NCBI GenBank assembly: GCA_019188255.1
Contig: JAETXT010000005.1
Span: 4,402,001 to 4,466,000 of the forward strand
DNA: 64,000 bases
Source: Verticillium longisporum
Taxonomy: Eukaryota > Ascomycota > Sordariomycetes > Glomerellales > Plectosphaerellaceae
Reading direction: 5' to 3'
The notes below the pieces were generated by a model, which saw only the letters and a list, made by a program, of their open reading frames with translations, did not search any database and was not told the origin of the DNA. Each line of letters begins with the position of its first letter. Position 1 is the stretch's first letter. Positions 42,878 to 54,557 of the stretch are shown in pieces. The translations under genes and the position numbers were made by a program.

Positions 42878-45800
42878 TTACACCGCCTGGCTGTACCCGC
42901 CCCCTATCCTTCGCCGAGAGTACTTCCAATATTTCCTAAATTCATCTGCCCAGAACACCGTGCTGCAAAGCACAACGAGCCTCACCAAGTCAAAGAATCC
43001 CAGGGCCTCTGTCTGGAACACCTCTTGCAGCCAAGGGAAATAGATGACGAGCAGCTGGCCCACGAGACTGAGCGCCACGGCCCAGTTGAAGAGCACGTTG
43101 GAGAACAGACCAATCTCGCCACGGAGAATCGACTTGGACTCGGAGCGGCACGACAGGGCGTTGAACATGTCGAAGAGGACAAAGCACGTAAACGTCATGG
43201 TCGTGTCGCGGCGCGAGACCTCGCCATCCGACAGCATCTCGTGGCGGTAGACGAGCATGGTGCCCGTCATGATGATAGCCGCTGAGGTCATGACGCGGGA
43301 GAGCACAGTACGGGTGAGGACGGCGTCGCCCCGTTTCCTCGGCGGGCGGTTCATAACGTCCTTGTCAACCTTCTCGACACCGAGAGATTGTGCCGGAGGA
43401 CCGTCCATGATGATGTCTAGCTCTGGGTTAGCATGCTTTCTCGCACGACAATGAAAAGGACGCCAACTCACTGATCCAAAGAATCTGCATCGCATTCAGA
43501 GGCGACGGGTGTCCCAGCAGGGTGCAGAAGAAGACGAGCGACAGACTGGCGGCACTCGTGCTCAACTGGAAGGTCAGGAAGTTCTGGATGTTGTTGTAGA
43601 TGCCCTTGTCCTCCTCAATCGCTCGAAGAATCGTCGAGAAGTCGTCATCTGTGAGAATCATGTCCGCTGCTTCCTTGGCGACATCCGTACCATGCAGACC
43701 CATGGAAATGCCAATATCGGCCTTCTTCAACGCCGGTGCATCGTTGACGCCGTCGCCCGTCATGGCGACAATATCGCCGCGAGACTGGAACGCGCGGATA
43801 ATCTTCAGCTTGTGGTCGGGGTTTGTGCGGGCAAAGATGTTGGTGTGCTGCATGGCCTGCGCAAGCTCCTCCTCCGACATGGCCTCGATCTCGTCTCCCC
43901 TGAGGACGGGGCGAACGGTGGACTGGCTCGAGCCGTGTTCGACTGCGTGCGGAACCGGCATACCGAGCTGCCTGCCGATAGCAGCAGCCGTCGTCTCGGC
44001 GTCGCCGGTGATCATGACGACCTTGACACCACCGCGCATCAGACGCCTGATCGACTTGCCAACGCCAGGCCTAGGCGGGTCGCTCATGCCGACGAGCCCG
44101 GCAAACGTCAGTCCCTTGTAATTGTCGTCGGAGCCAGCAAAGTACGAGCCGTTGGAGGCCGGCTTGTTCTTGTTTGACCTGACGGCACCACTGGCAAAGG
44201 CCAGAACTCGCAGACCGCGGGAAGCCATTTCCTCCGCGGCATCGAGTGCCTCCTTTCGGCGAGTAGAGTCGAGCACGACCTCCCGTCCGTCCCTCGTGAG
44301 ATATGTGTCGCAAGCCTCGAGAACTCGGTCGATGGAGCCCTTCATGTACGAAAAGTCCTTGTCGTTCTTTCCTTCGCCTCCAATCGTGACGCCCATCCAC
44401 TTCCTTTCCGAGCTGAAGGGAACCTCGCCGATGCGTGTACCAATCGACTCGCGCACATCGTGCTCCTTGAAGCGATCAAGCAGATCGAGCATGGCCACAT
44501 CCGTGGGCTGGCCGGTCCATCGGGTGTACGTGGAAGGGTTGTCACCGCCTTGCGTAGAGGAGAGCACAGCCCGGGCAGCCGCACCGTTTTCAGTGTACTG
44601 ACGGGCGAGACGGCCGTTGTTAGCAATGTTGCCAATGCGAAGAATGCGCAGCGTTGCAGCGTCGGGCTTTGTCTCGGTGGCCTCGTCATCCGAGTCAACA
44701 TCAAAAGCCTCGATGGAGCCGAAACACCACATCTTAGTGATGGTCATGTGGTTCATAGTAAGAGTGCCTGATAAAAGTCAGCATTCAACCAAGCCCTGGC
44801 CGGGGACAGGAGGATGGCATACCAGTCTTATCGGTGCAAACAACGTTCACCGAACCCAGAGTCTCAACTTTTGGCATCTTGCGCACGATGGCGTGGTGTC
44901 CCGCCATGCGGTGCACGCCGAGGGCAAGGGTGACGGTCACAATGATGGGCAGTCCCTCGGGAATGGCTGCGACAGCCAACGAGATGGAGATTTGGAAGAT
45001 CTCAAGCAACTTCTTTCCCTGCAGCCAGCCCACGAATGAGATCATGCCAATGATGACAAAGGACACCTTGCTGAGCTGCGAGCCCAGGTCGTCCATCGAC
45101 AGCTGCAGAGGCGAACGGGGCTCTCCGTCCCAGACACACTCGTCGCGATGGTACCAAAGTGTGTGTTGCCGCCTGTCGCGAACACGATGCCCTGGCCGTA
45201 GCCCGACTTGACGAGAGTGCCCATGTACGCGACATTGTGCTCGCCATCATCCCCGCCCTCCCTGTTCGACGAGACGGCCGACCCAGCGGGGCTCGGCGGT
45301 TCGAGCTTGTTGCTGCCGCCCAGGTGTGTCGTCGGTGTAGGGCGTGTGCGCGCATTGGCTGTGACCCTGACCGGCTCGTTCTCGCCAGTGAGGTTGGAGG
45401 CGTCAATGGTCAGATCAGCAGCCTTGGTCACGCGGATATCGGCGGGGATGCGATCACCCGTAGTGAAGAGGACCAGGTCGCCGGGGACGAGCTGCGCAGC
45501 CATGACCTTGGAAGAAGCCACCTCCAATGCCTCCTCGATCGCCGTGGCCGTATCGGTGGGCGCTCCCTCGACTTTGGCGTTCGTGGAAACGGCAGGCCAG
45601 GAGCCGGACGAAGGACCCTTTTGCTCGCCGCGGATGAGGTGGGCGTGGTTGGGGACGAGACCGCTGAGGGCCTCGATCGACTTTTCAGACCGGTACTCCT
45701 GTACGAAACCGACGGTGACCACGATGGTGACGGCAACGGTGATGCTGACGGCGTCATCAGTGTTGCCGAGGAAAATCGAAGCGCCAGCCGAGACGAGAAG

Positions 45801-46237
45801 CAGGACGATCAGCGGCTCCTGGAACTGCTTGACGAAGCGCAGCCATAACGGTTCGGGCGGATCGTGAGGAATCTCGTTCGGCCCGTAGTCATGGAGGCGA
45901 CCTGAGGCGGACGCCGGCGCCAGGCCATGTGTGAGGGAGGTCTGCAGTCGAGAGGCAATTTCGGCCGGGGTCATGAACGAGTACTCTTCGGCAACGCTCT
46001 ATGATTGATCTCGCTGTTAGCTACGTTCACGGCTCGGCAGAGCGGGCGTGCGGCTGTCACTCTTGTCTGCGCAGAAGTCGTGCTGGTGTAGGCTGGTCGC
46101 GCCGGGTCTTCCTTCCCGAAGCCGCCATCGTGGGACGCCCCGGTAATCTTAGGCGTGTAGTTGGACGTGGGCAGCAACGAGTCGTTCTTCTTGAGACTGC
46201 CCTGGTCATCGCCGTCGCCTCGCCATGGCCACTGCAT
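42878..46237 (-). CDS. PMR1: Golgi P-type Ca2+/Mn2+-ATPase (one frameshift)
   Basis: SPCA-type pump loading the Golgi with Ca2+ and Mn2+. The start is 46237 (MQWPWRG). Introns lie at about 46060-45999, 44822-44768 and 43471-43417. The N-terminal actuator part has [55 protein letters not shown] and [10 protein letters not shown]. Helix 4 has VAAIPEGLP, then the phosphorylation site CTDKTGTLTMN (split by an intron), [36 protein letters not shown] and [17 protein letters not shown]. In the stretch after [14 protein letters not shown], the C run at 45117-45120 (G on the + strand) is one base short for the reading frame that continues as [14 protein letters not shown]. The neighbouring COG4 gene is also Golgi-related. 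Confidence 0.93.
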
Positions 46238-47334
46238 CGCGTCGTGGTCCGGGACTCGGGAAGGGCTACCTGTTGTGACCAGCAGACCTCATGGAGGATG
46301 ACCAGGTTAAGGGGGGCTCCAATGGTAAATGTGCTATGCGCTATCGCTGTCGAGGCTACCGAGTCGGGAAGCTCGGGGATGGTTGGCTCGTCTCGACAAG
46401 TATCGATGGGTAGATCAGCTGATTGAGTTCGAAGCCCGTGGCATGTCTGACTTGAGATTGATCAGATTGCGCTTCAAGGAGACGGAGGAAAGATTGCCGT
46501 TTGGACCAGGTAGCAGGAATTGGATGGCTGAATCCGATCGGAGACCTGGGCAAGATTAAAGATCAACGTGTTACAGCGCTGGGACCATTTGGGGGGGCCG
46601 CTGGGGGCCAGGTGGAGCTCGCCGGCCAGGGTCTGGGTACTTGGTACTTTAACGTTATTAGCTCTCGAGGCCCAGCCTTGGGGGCGACGTGGACGAGGCG
46701 CGCCAGGTGAGCTTGGTGTGCTTGATTGGCCCCGACCTGGCCTTGTTGTCCGTCTCGGCCACTAGCAATTGCATCCGACAGCGGGACCGTTGAACCCCCT
46801 GGCTCCACTAGAGCGAGCCCCCTCAGGGGGCCTCTCCAGTGGGGATCCAATTCCGAGGCTGACTGGCGAAGGAGCTCAGACTGACTGATGTTCCTTTGCG
46901 ATCACTTCACGATTACCGGGTACCAGATTCGATGGCATCTGGTCTGCATATTGGGAAAGGTAGCATTCATCTCCATCTGTCTCATACAAGCTTGAACTCT
47001 AGGATGGCATTGCTTGGCTGGGTATGAACCTGGTTGATGCGGCCAACCCAGCTGCTCATTCTTGATGGTGATTCTCTCCTGAATTCTAGACGTCGAACTT
47101 GGGCATTGCTCTACAAAATCTTCAAATTCGAGCCTAAGACAAGTTTCCTGGGGTCTTTTCCCGGGACTTCACAGCGTGGCAGTAACAGGATCAGTGGTCG
47201 GGCTCGACAGCGAGCCGCAGTTTTGGCAGGATTGCCTGAAAAGCCGTGTTGGTATTTTTCCCCGAACGTGTTATACTAAACATATACCCATCATCATGGA
47301 CTCAAGAAGGACATGCATATTGCCACAAACAACA
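46238..47334. other. Intergenic, 1.1 kb, no gene seen
   Basis: Contains the PMR1 promoter. GC-rich tracts include G8 near 46591 and a 7-bp inverted repeat (GCCCCCT c AGGGGGC) near 46816-46830. No coding signal found. Confidence 0.5.
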
Positions 47335-49052
47335 TCAGCTACTTGCCACCTTCCTCGCAGCCTCCAGCGCCACCTCGAGCGTCTTCACCAGATCCCCCGC
47401 CTCCTCCAAGCCCGCCGAGATCCTGACACTCTCCCGCAGCAGACCATACCCTCGATGATACTCTGCATCCTCCGGATTCCTGTTGAACACGAGCTCCACA
47501 TAACACAGCGCCAGCGTCTTCGGCGCCCCAAAATGCGGGCCGTGATAGAATTGCAGCGCCTCATAGAAAGCCTTGGCGGCCACAGTGTTGATAAAGTCCA
47601 CGGTGAGAAGACATCCGCTTCCCGGCTCGGGCAGCTCCTCCGTCGGCCGGCGCAAGAATGACTCAAAGAAATTGTAGTCGCGCATCTGCGTCGGATACCG
47701 CACGCGAAGAATCGGCGAGGACGGGTCGAGATCCCGCGTCCGTGCCGCGAGATACGCGGCCATGGTTCCCGCATTGGTATTGTGCACGGCCGTCCGCTCG
47801 AGATAGGAGTCCGAGTTGGCGAGCAGGACTGCGGCGTCACCACGAAAGACTTCGTTGTGGAAGTGCGTGTCCCAGAGCTGCCTCAGCTCGCCGTATCGCG
47901 GGGCCAGGGGGTTCAGCGCCGCCGAGCCCCCCATGACGTTTGCGTAGCCGGAAAAGGTCTTCGCAAGGCTGGTGACGATCAGATCGCAGTAGGGAAGAAT
48001 GTCAATGTTGGCAAAGGATCCGACTGTCTCGTCGATCACGAAGAAGAAGCCGAACTTGCGACAAGGCCTGGATGCGGCGTAGGTCGATGCTGGCGAGGAG
48101 GGGGTTGGAGGGAAACTCGACGAGAACGTACGTCACATCCCGGCCCTGAGCAGCCTCTTCCCACAGCCAAGATTCGAACACGTCGAGGCCTGCGGAGTCC
48201 ACGGGACCGAAGTGCTTGTAGCCGTGCGGCGAGGTCTCGAAAAGCAACTGGATCGTGCTCGGAAAGGTAATGCCGAGGATGATGACGGTGCCGGGGCGGG
48301 GTGCGACTAACTGGCTGAGCGGTGTGTAGATGGCGGCCATTCCTGCTGCGTAGGGGTAAATATCGTCGGGAGTGACCCTGATCTTCTCAGGGTCGACGGA
48401 AGCCCTATGAAGGAGCCCAGATATCCGCTCCCTCAATTTCGCGTGATCTGCTGTTTCGGGGAGGAACGTTCCTTGCGGAGGAGCTTCTGTAATCGACACC
48501 GACTTGACTAGTGTGAATGTGTCGATTTGCGAGAGCAGATATTCCGACAAGCGGATGGACAGTCCTATGCCAGGATTCATCCAGGCACCTATGACACCAG
48601 ATGTCTTGGCCGCAGGAAACGCAACGACGTACAGCCGAATGCCAGCTACGTCGACAACATGAAGCTGCAGTTCTTCCAGCGAGAAAATGGGCTCACGACG
48701 GTGAGGACTGGTCACATGCTTGGCAATCATTTGGAAGACACCAGGGTCAGTGAAAGCTAACAGCGACAGACCTTCGGCAAGTTGTAGCTTCCCAGCGAGG
48801 GCCCCGAACAACTAGTGGCACCAATAGTCAGTCCACGCCTTGTATGATGGGAGGCTGTGATGCACTTACGAGCTTGACATCCTGGAATGGACCAAAGCGT
48901 GGATAAATGTGCACAATCTGTGACATGACGCCCTTGTCTCTCTCCCGCAACTTGACCGCATTGTCCCATCCCCGCAAGTTCGTTGTAATGGCGTACTTTG
49001 ACTCCGGTGGCACGCATCGACCGAACACACCCTCCGCAACGAGGGCAGTCAT
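47335..49052 (-). CDS. Cystathionine gamma-synthase-like PLP enzyme (one frameshift)
   Basis: Exon 1 is 49052-48870, exon 2 48811-47335. The N-terminal region has the fungal cystathionine gamma-synthase type start (VTLGWDNAVKLRERDKG, IYPRFGPFQDVKLL) and a large non-catalytic domain. The PLP-fold half has YAAGMAAIYTPLSQLV, GTVIILGITFPSTIQLL, KHFGP, YVLVEFPSNPLL and the lysine region SLAKTFSGYANVMGG. It ends with a C-terminal domain (CYVELVFN, ISAGLEEAGDLVKTLEVAL). These enzymes form cystathionine from cysteine and an activated homoserine in methionine synthesis; STR2 is the yeast example. Near 48055-48064 the frame slips between RIQALS and KFGFFFVIDETVGSF. Divergence from typical Str2 leaves room for a paralogue with other substrates. 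Confidence 0.82.
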
Positions 49053-49714
49053 CCTGACGGCTGGAGAGCTATCTGCGCAATGGGATATACCGGGTTGTCT
49101 TCCTAGCTACTGGCTGTATGCTGATTCTCGCTGATCATCAGGCCTCAGAGGCAGGGAAAGCAAGCGCGAGCAGCGTGGGCAGGTCGACTGCGGCTCCTCA
49201 GGCGGCTGAGACAACGGGGTTTAGCCCGTACTTATGCATCTGCAGCCGGGATCCCAAGGAATAGCCAATTCACGCAGTCAATCAAGCCTTCCAAAAAAAC
49301 GTAGTGGTATGATTCTTGACTGGCTCTCAGCTTCGTCTAGTGCAAGTTGATTGATGAACGATATGTCGGAGTTGTCTAGGGCTGACAGCGGCTGACCTCA
49401 GAGCTAGCTTGAAGCTTCGTCTAGCTGAGCGAACCCCAGCTTTCTTAGGTAGGTAGGCACCATCACCTCACTGAGCTCCGCATTGAGAAGCCGAGATCGA
49501 GACTCGGGCGGACTGACACAGGGCGAACGCTGGAAAGGATCTATACTCTCACTACCTTACTATGAACAATGCGCTGCTGTATCTGTAATTGGATCCAAAA
49601 AAAAAGCACAAAATACAATCCTCAGACCCAAATACACCCTCTCCACAGACGTGATGACCTCGCGTCACCAATCACTCTACACCACACACAAGTCGTTGGT
49701 ACACACCTAGTCGC
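49053..49714. other. Intergenic, no gene seen
   Basis: Promoter side of the cystathionine synthase-like gene and 3' UTR of VTC4. A9 run near 49599 and TTAGGTAGGTAGG near 49445. Confidence 0.5.
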
Positions 49715-52162
49715 TCACCAAATCTCACGCTCCCGGCCCTCAAATGCAAAGTTCAGGCACACGGCCACGAAAAGAGCTCCGCAGAGGACGCTTGGCCCCC
49801 AGCGATCGTAAACTTGATGTTGCGTCTGTTGCGAATGGCGCTGCTGCGGTACAGGTAGATGGCGACCGAGTAACAGAGCGAGAGGATGGCAAGCAGGGTG
49901 AAGACGCCAGCCACGATGAACGACGCGCTCGTGGGGCTTGTGCCAAAATTCATCAGCGTCACGGCTACGGTGCCCACATAAATGGAATACTCAAGCTGTC
50001 AAACGGTAAGCATTTTTCTTTGTGAGCTCGGTCGAACAGACTCACCCAACCCAAGAAGGTCCTCTCAGCCGCAAAGTACACCTTTGGCTCAACACGCACG
50101 GGAACGTAGATCTTCTTTCCCTTGGGTGCCTTGAATTTCTTCGTCTGTATCTCACCGCTTCCGAAGAGGGTGGTCTGCACCTCTCTCCTGGGAATCACTG
50201 AACCGCGGGGGTGGGGGACCACCCACTTGAGGACTTCGAGCGCCTCGTGACCAAAGGCTGCGCCCTTCGTCTTCGCCAGCGTTGAGTAATACGTCCAGCC
50301 GCCGATCCTCCTAGCCTCTTCGAGGGCCTCATTCGGGTCGTACTCCTCATCTGAGTCGTAGATGTAGTCTGCGTCACCAGCAGCGACACCATCAGCCGTC
50401 TGGTCTTCAATGTCGACGCCGGCGCCGTTGCCAGCACCCGCCCTGCTTGACTCTCCATTGCCCCCGCGCCAGCCTGCTTGTTGCGCGCGGCTGGTGCACG
50501 GAGCTCCTCGTCATCTGAATCAAATTCGTCTTCCTCATCGTCTTCGTCAGAGGTCGTCGTGTTCGCGGAATGACCTCCACGGTGAATGCCAAAGTCATGT
50601 GTTATAGGTTTCCTGATGTCAACGTCCATCTGAGGCATCCAGAAGGGCAACAGGTCGATCCTTTCGGGGAACAGACATGCCACACCGTGAATGAACTTGG
50701 AGAACTTGGGCACCGCCTCAACCAGGTGACTTGAGATCAGCTGACGCACCCACTCAGGGAGGCTCTTGACCCATTTGTGTCTGGAGTTTGACCTCAAGAA
50801 CAGCGTAGGGAAACGGACGATGTCCTTGGGCGGCAGCTGAGAGAATGGCCAGTCGATGCCGATGTCCATCCGCCTCCAGTTGTCACCAGAACGCTGCTCG
50901 CCATCCAGATTGTCCTCACGAACCATGGTCAGCTCGGTGTCGAGCGAGATACGCACGCGCGCGTCGGCAGGAAGCTGGAAGGCGGTTCTGTTGTAGAATG
51001 ACCGACACACAGGCTTGTAACCCTTCTTGAGGCACGAGTACTGAACTTCGGCCGCAAGTCTTTGGTCTTCGTCAATCTGCTTCGTGGGCTTCTTGCCCTC
51101 CTTCCTCGCCTTCTCGAAGATAGCCGCGGGGAGGAGCTCGCCTCGCATATATGAGTTGACGTTCTTCTCCTTGATAGAGAAACGAGCCTTGACTGACTTC
51201 TCGCCGGTCCAGTCCTCGCGATGCGTTTTGCGCTCGACGAAAATATTCTCGCTTTGCATTCCGCCGTACCACCGCAGACGGATGGCCTCGGCACCCTCCG
51301 TCTTCTTCAAACGACCTTCGTACAGGTCCCACTTGTCGGGGTTGTCGTAGTAGATGGACGTAATCGCAGAGTCTTGCGTATCGAACTCCTTGCTGGCGTT
51401 GAAGACGAGCACCGGCAAGTGCTTGAGGATGATGAGCTTCAGCTCAGTGACGTTGTCAGGGTGGACCCAGTACTTTGTTGTGTTACGGACGAAGCTGCCC
51501 TGGCTACCTCCAGCGGCGCTGTCACCCTTGACGGGGTTGCCGCGAGTTCGAACAAGATCGTAGAGCTTGGATAGCTGGACGACGGAAGCGTCATAGTTCT
51601 CCTTATAGAACGGCTTGGCCTTGAGACGGGTATCGAATGCGGGCTTCAGGTGCCAGCCAGTCATTTTCTGCATTCGTCAGCACACAGAATCATTCCATCC
51701 AAGGTCTTCCAGCCTTACGTCGTGCTTCTTAATGATCTTGTAGAAGCCAGTGTAGTTCAGCTGGACGAACTTGGCGAGGTCGTGGACGTCGGCGATGACA
51801 TCACTGAGGGCCTCTTCCAACAGCATGAACTCCTCCTCGCTGGGGCCAGCCTCCTGCGGGCCGCGCTCGAGCAGGCGAGCGACGACGCTGCGAACCTCCT
51901 TCTCGCTGACGGCGATGCGCCGGGCGATTTCCATGGCCTTCACCTGCTGCTTCGTGTGAACCTTGTCGAGCTCAACCTCGAGCTTCTTCACGAAGCGTGT
52001 CTCGTCCTCCTCGGTCCAGTCGCGGCGGCGTTCGCCATTGTCGGAATCGTTCAGAAAGGGACCGGTCGCGTTCTTCAGCTCTTTCTTGAGAACATCGTAG
52101 TCGATGTAGTACCACTGGTACTCTCGAATGATGCTCGAGCGGAGCTGCTCGCCGAACTTCAT
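49715..52162 (-). CDS. VTC4: Vacuolar polyphosphate polymerase VTC4 (several indels)
   Basis: Exons run 52162-51719, 51667-50046 and 49995-49715. The SPX domain ([42 protein letters not shown]) senses inositol pyrophosphates. The VTC catalytic tunnel has [19 protein letters not shown] sequence, [40 protein letters not shown] and [15 protein letters not shown]. Three membrane helices of the DUF202 domain follow [17 protein letters not shown]. The enzyme makes polyphosphate from ATP and passes it into the vacuole. Four single-base lesions are seen. Near 50808-50810 and 50757-50759 they shift and then restore the frame across the expected [18 protein letters not shown] segment. Near 50461-50465 (C5) and 49810-49812 (A3) they break the linker and the C-terminus. 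The end at 49715 assumes the last lesion is an error; otherwise the stop is near 49753. Confidence 0.92.
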
Positions 52163-52996
52163 GACGATGATGCCTGGGGTGCGCGCCAGGGGATATCGTG
52201 GCGTCGGAGTCGGGTTGACCTCCAGTATCTTTGTCGGGTCCTGAGGTCTTGGACAATTAGCATGGGGGTGCAAGGGCGAAGGCGAGCACGAAGCCTGGCC
52301 GGGATGCTGGCTGTAAGTACCTGTTCGGGAGGCAGGAAGAAGAGAACAACGACAGAGCGACGGCGACGAAAAGCCGCAATGGCCAGGTTTTGAGTCGAGG
52401 CGGAATGGGGGTTGCCAGGTCTTGACGCAGACTCGGACGACGAAATCGCAATCTGGCGTGAATGGCGCAGGGCAGCAAGATTGGGAAAACGAAGTTAATC
52501 CAAGTCAGGCTTAAGCAGGACCTCCCTCCCTCAGATGGAGGCTGCCAATTCGACGATGAAGCTCTGGGTCTGAAGCTCTCACATGCCCGTGCCCCACTTC
52601 CGTCAGCCAGCAACCGGTGGATTGGCCAATCAGGTGAGACACATGTGCACGTGTACACAACCCTGTTCTGGCCATCCGCTGAGGTGCAGGTGCAGGTTGC
52701 TGCGAGGTGCCGGTCATCCAGCTTTGGGGCACCTTAGGGGCTTGGGCTAGGCCCGTAGCGAGGGGCACCCCCCCCCTTGGAGCAAGGATTGTGCTGTGTA
52801 TCCCATTGTTGTGCACTGGCAAGTCATGAAAAATTATGGCGGGGTTCTGAGCCAAGCTTCGCCATTGTGGTCAACCCCGCCAACATAAGTTTTGCCAACA
52901 CTGACAATACAGGAAGAGCCGACGCTTGGGGTTGCTGCAGGACACACCACTTCTACCAGTCACCTCGCCGTCCTGTATCGATTTGAAAAATTCGGC
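52163..52996. other. Divergent promoter region, VTC4 / RMT2
   Basis: No gene seen. Contains a CACGTG site and a CCAAT palindrome (listed separately) and a C9 run near 52770. Confidence 0.55.
52621..52653. promoter_or_regulatory. CCAAT palindrome and CACGTG site between VTC4 and RMT2
   Basis: ATTGGCCAAT at 52621-52630 holds CCAAT on both strands (HAP/CBF-type site). CACGTG at 52648-52653 is the core bound by Pho4/NUC-1 phosphate regulators. It is about 490 bp upstream of VTC4, a gene induced by phosphate starvation through Pho4 in yeast. Binding here is inference. Confidence 0.45.
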
Positions 52997-54374
52997 ATGG
53001 CAGCTAACACGCCCTCGGCGTCCACGGCCCCGGCCATCATCGACGACTCCCTCCCCGCCCGTATATCTGCGTCGTGCCCCGAAGACGTCAAGCTTATCCT
53101 CCATCACGCCTGGGCCCACGATACCTCCGACCTCAAGCCCTGCCCGACTCCCCTGTCAAGGCGAGTCTTGAGGATCCTGAAACCGGCGAGACACCCCTTC
53201 ACGCCGCCATGCGAGCCTGTGGCCCAGCCGACCCCTCCCCGGATGCCGACAACACTGCCGCCGATGAGGCCAAGGATACCCTCCAAGAACTCTTTCTTGC
53301 TGGTGCCATCTGGAACGATGTAGATCGCAACAACGAGACACCCGGCTGCGTCGCTGACCGCCTCGGCCACCCTTCTCTCTACCGCGCTTGCGTCGAGGCT
53401 GGTGTCCGCGCCGAGCTCCTCTTCGGCCTGCTGGACGAGTACGAGGAGCTTTCCTCAGGTTCGGTCGAAGACATGGAAATCGTCGAGGAAGAAGAAGATG
53501 GCGATGAGGCCCCTGAACTCGTGGACGCCAACGGCCACGACGGCGCTGCCGGCGAGGAAGGGAAGAAGACAGAGGATCCACAGGCCAAGCCCGACGTTAA
53601 TGCGTGAGCGTACCTCGCCTCGGAGCTTTCGTACGTCGACGTCAAGCTCGTCGACGACGAGGGCAACGGCGTAAAGATGGCGTGGGAGACTTCCATCATG
53701 CGTCGTTCCGTCGATGTTCTGCTCCGTGCCTCCGCGTCCGAGCCGACTCTCGCCGAGGGCAAGCGCGTGCTCAACGTCGGGTTCGGAATGGGCATCATCG
53801 ATGGCATGTTTGCGGCTACCAAGCCGGCACGGCACCACATTATCGAGGCGCACCCGGTTGTGCTGGCGCACATTGACAACGGCGGCACAAACTTTGGCGC
53901 CGCGTGGGAGGCGAGCGGGCCTGAGGACGGAGCTTTCAAGGTGCACCGCGGCAGATGGCAGGATATCGTGCCTCAGCTTCTGGAGGCTGGCGAGACATAT
54001 GATGCGATATACTTCGACACATTCGGGGAGGATTATGCGCAGCTGAAGATGTTTTTCACAGAATACATCCCTGGATTGATGGAACAGAGGGTAGGTTTGG
54101 CTTCTTCAACGGGCTGGGCGCAGATCGGAAGATCTGTTACGACGTGTACACACAGGTTGTCGAGATGCATGCAACAGACGCAGGTCTGGATTTGGAGTGG
54201 GAGGTGATTGATGTTGACCTTAAGGGTTTGGAAGAGGCTGGGAAGGGTGAGTGGGAAGGTGTGCGGAGGAGATACTGGACACTCGACAGTAAGTCAAATC
54301 TCACTTCAAGGAAGCCTCGTACGAAGCTAACGAGATCAGAGTACCGGCTCCCGTTATGCACATTCATGTGCTAA
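52997..54374 (+). CDS. RMT2: Protein arginine N-methyltransferase 2 (delta-N-methylating), with lesions
   Basis: Rmt2 methylates the delta nitrogen of arginine, for example on ribosomal protein L12 in yeast. The start is 52997 (MAANTPSAS). Ankyrin-like N-terminal part: LILHHAWAHDTSDL, ETGETPLHAAMRACG, LFLAGAIWNDVDRNNETPGCVADRLGHPSLYRACVEAGVRAELL. An acidic linker is followed by the methyltransferase: YVDVKLVDDEGNGVKMAWETSIMRRSVDVLL, VLNVGFGMGIIDGMF (AdoMet loop), HHIIEAHPVVL, YDAIYFDTFGEDY, then FGFFNGLGADRK and VRRRYWTLD. The last exon starts at 54340. The frame is interrupted three times: one base short near 53137-53140, TGA at 53605-53607 in an otherwise continuous frame, and one base short in GGG at 54089-54091. 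Either the gene is dying or the assembly is faulty here. Confidence 0.88.
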
Positions 54375-54557
54375 ATGCCTGTGGCGACGTGTCTCACGTC
54401 TTGCGTGGCTTTTTAAGAACGAGAAAGGGATGAGTTTTCATGTGCGTTAGAAGAAGACCGTCCTGATGTCTAAGCTAGCTATGTTCATGGACGGTGCACA
54501 GTCTCATCATGAATCCCGGGACGTCCTTTTTCGCCTTGCTTTACAGTCTTTTCGTGC

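Noticed and set aside
53605..53607. Selenocysteine at TGA in RMT2
   Set aside because: The position is in a variable linker, not a redox site, and these fungi are not known to use selenocysteine.
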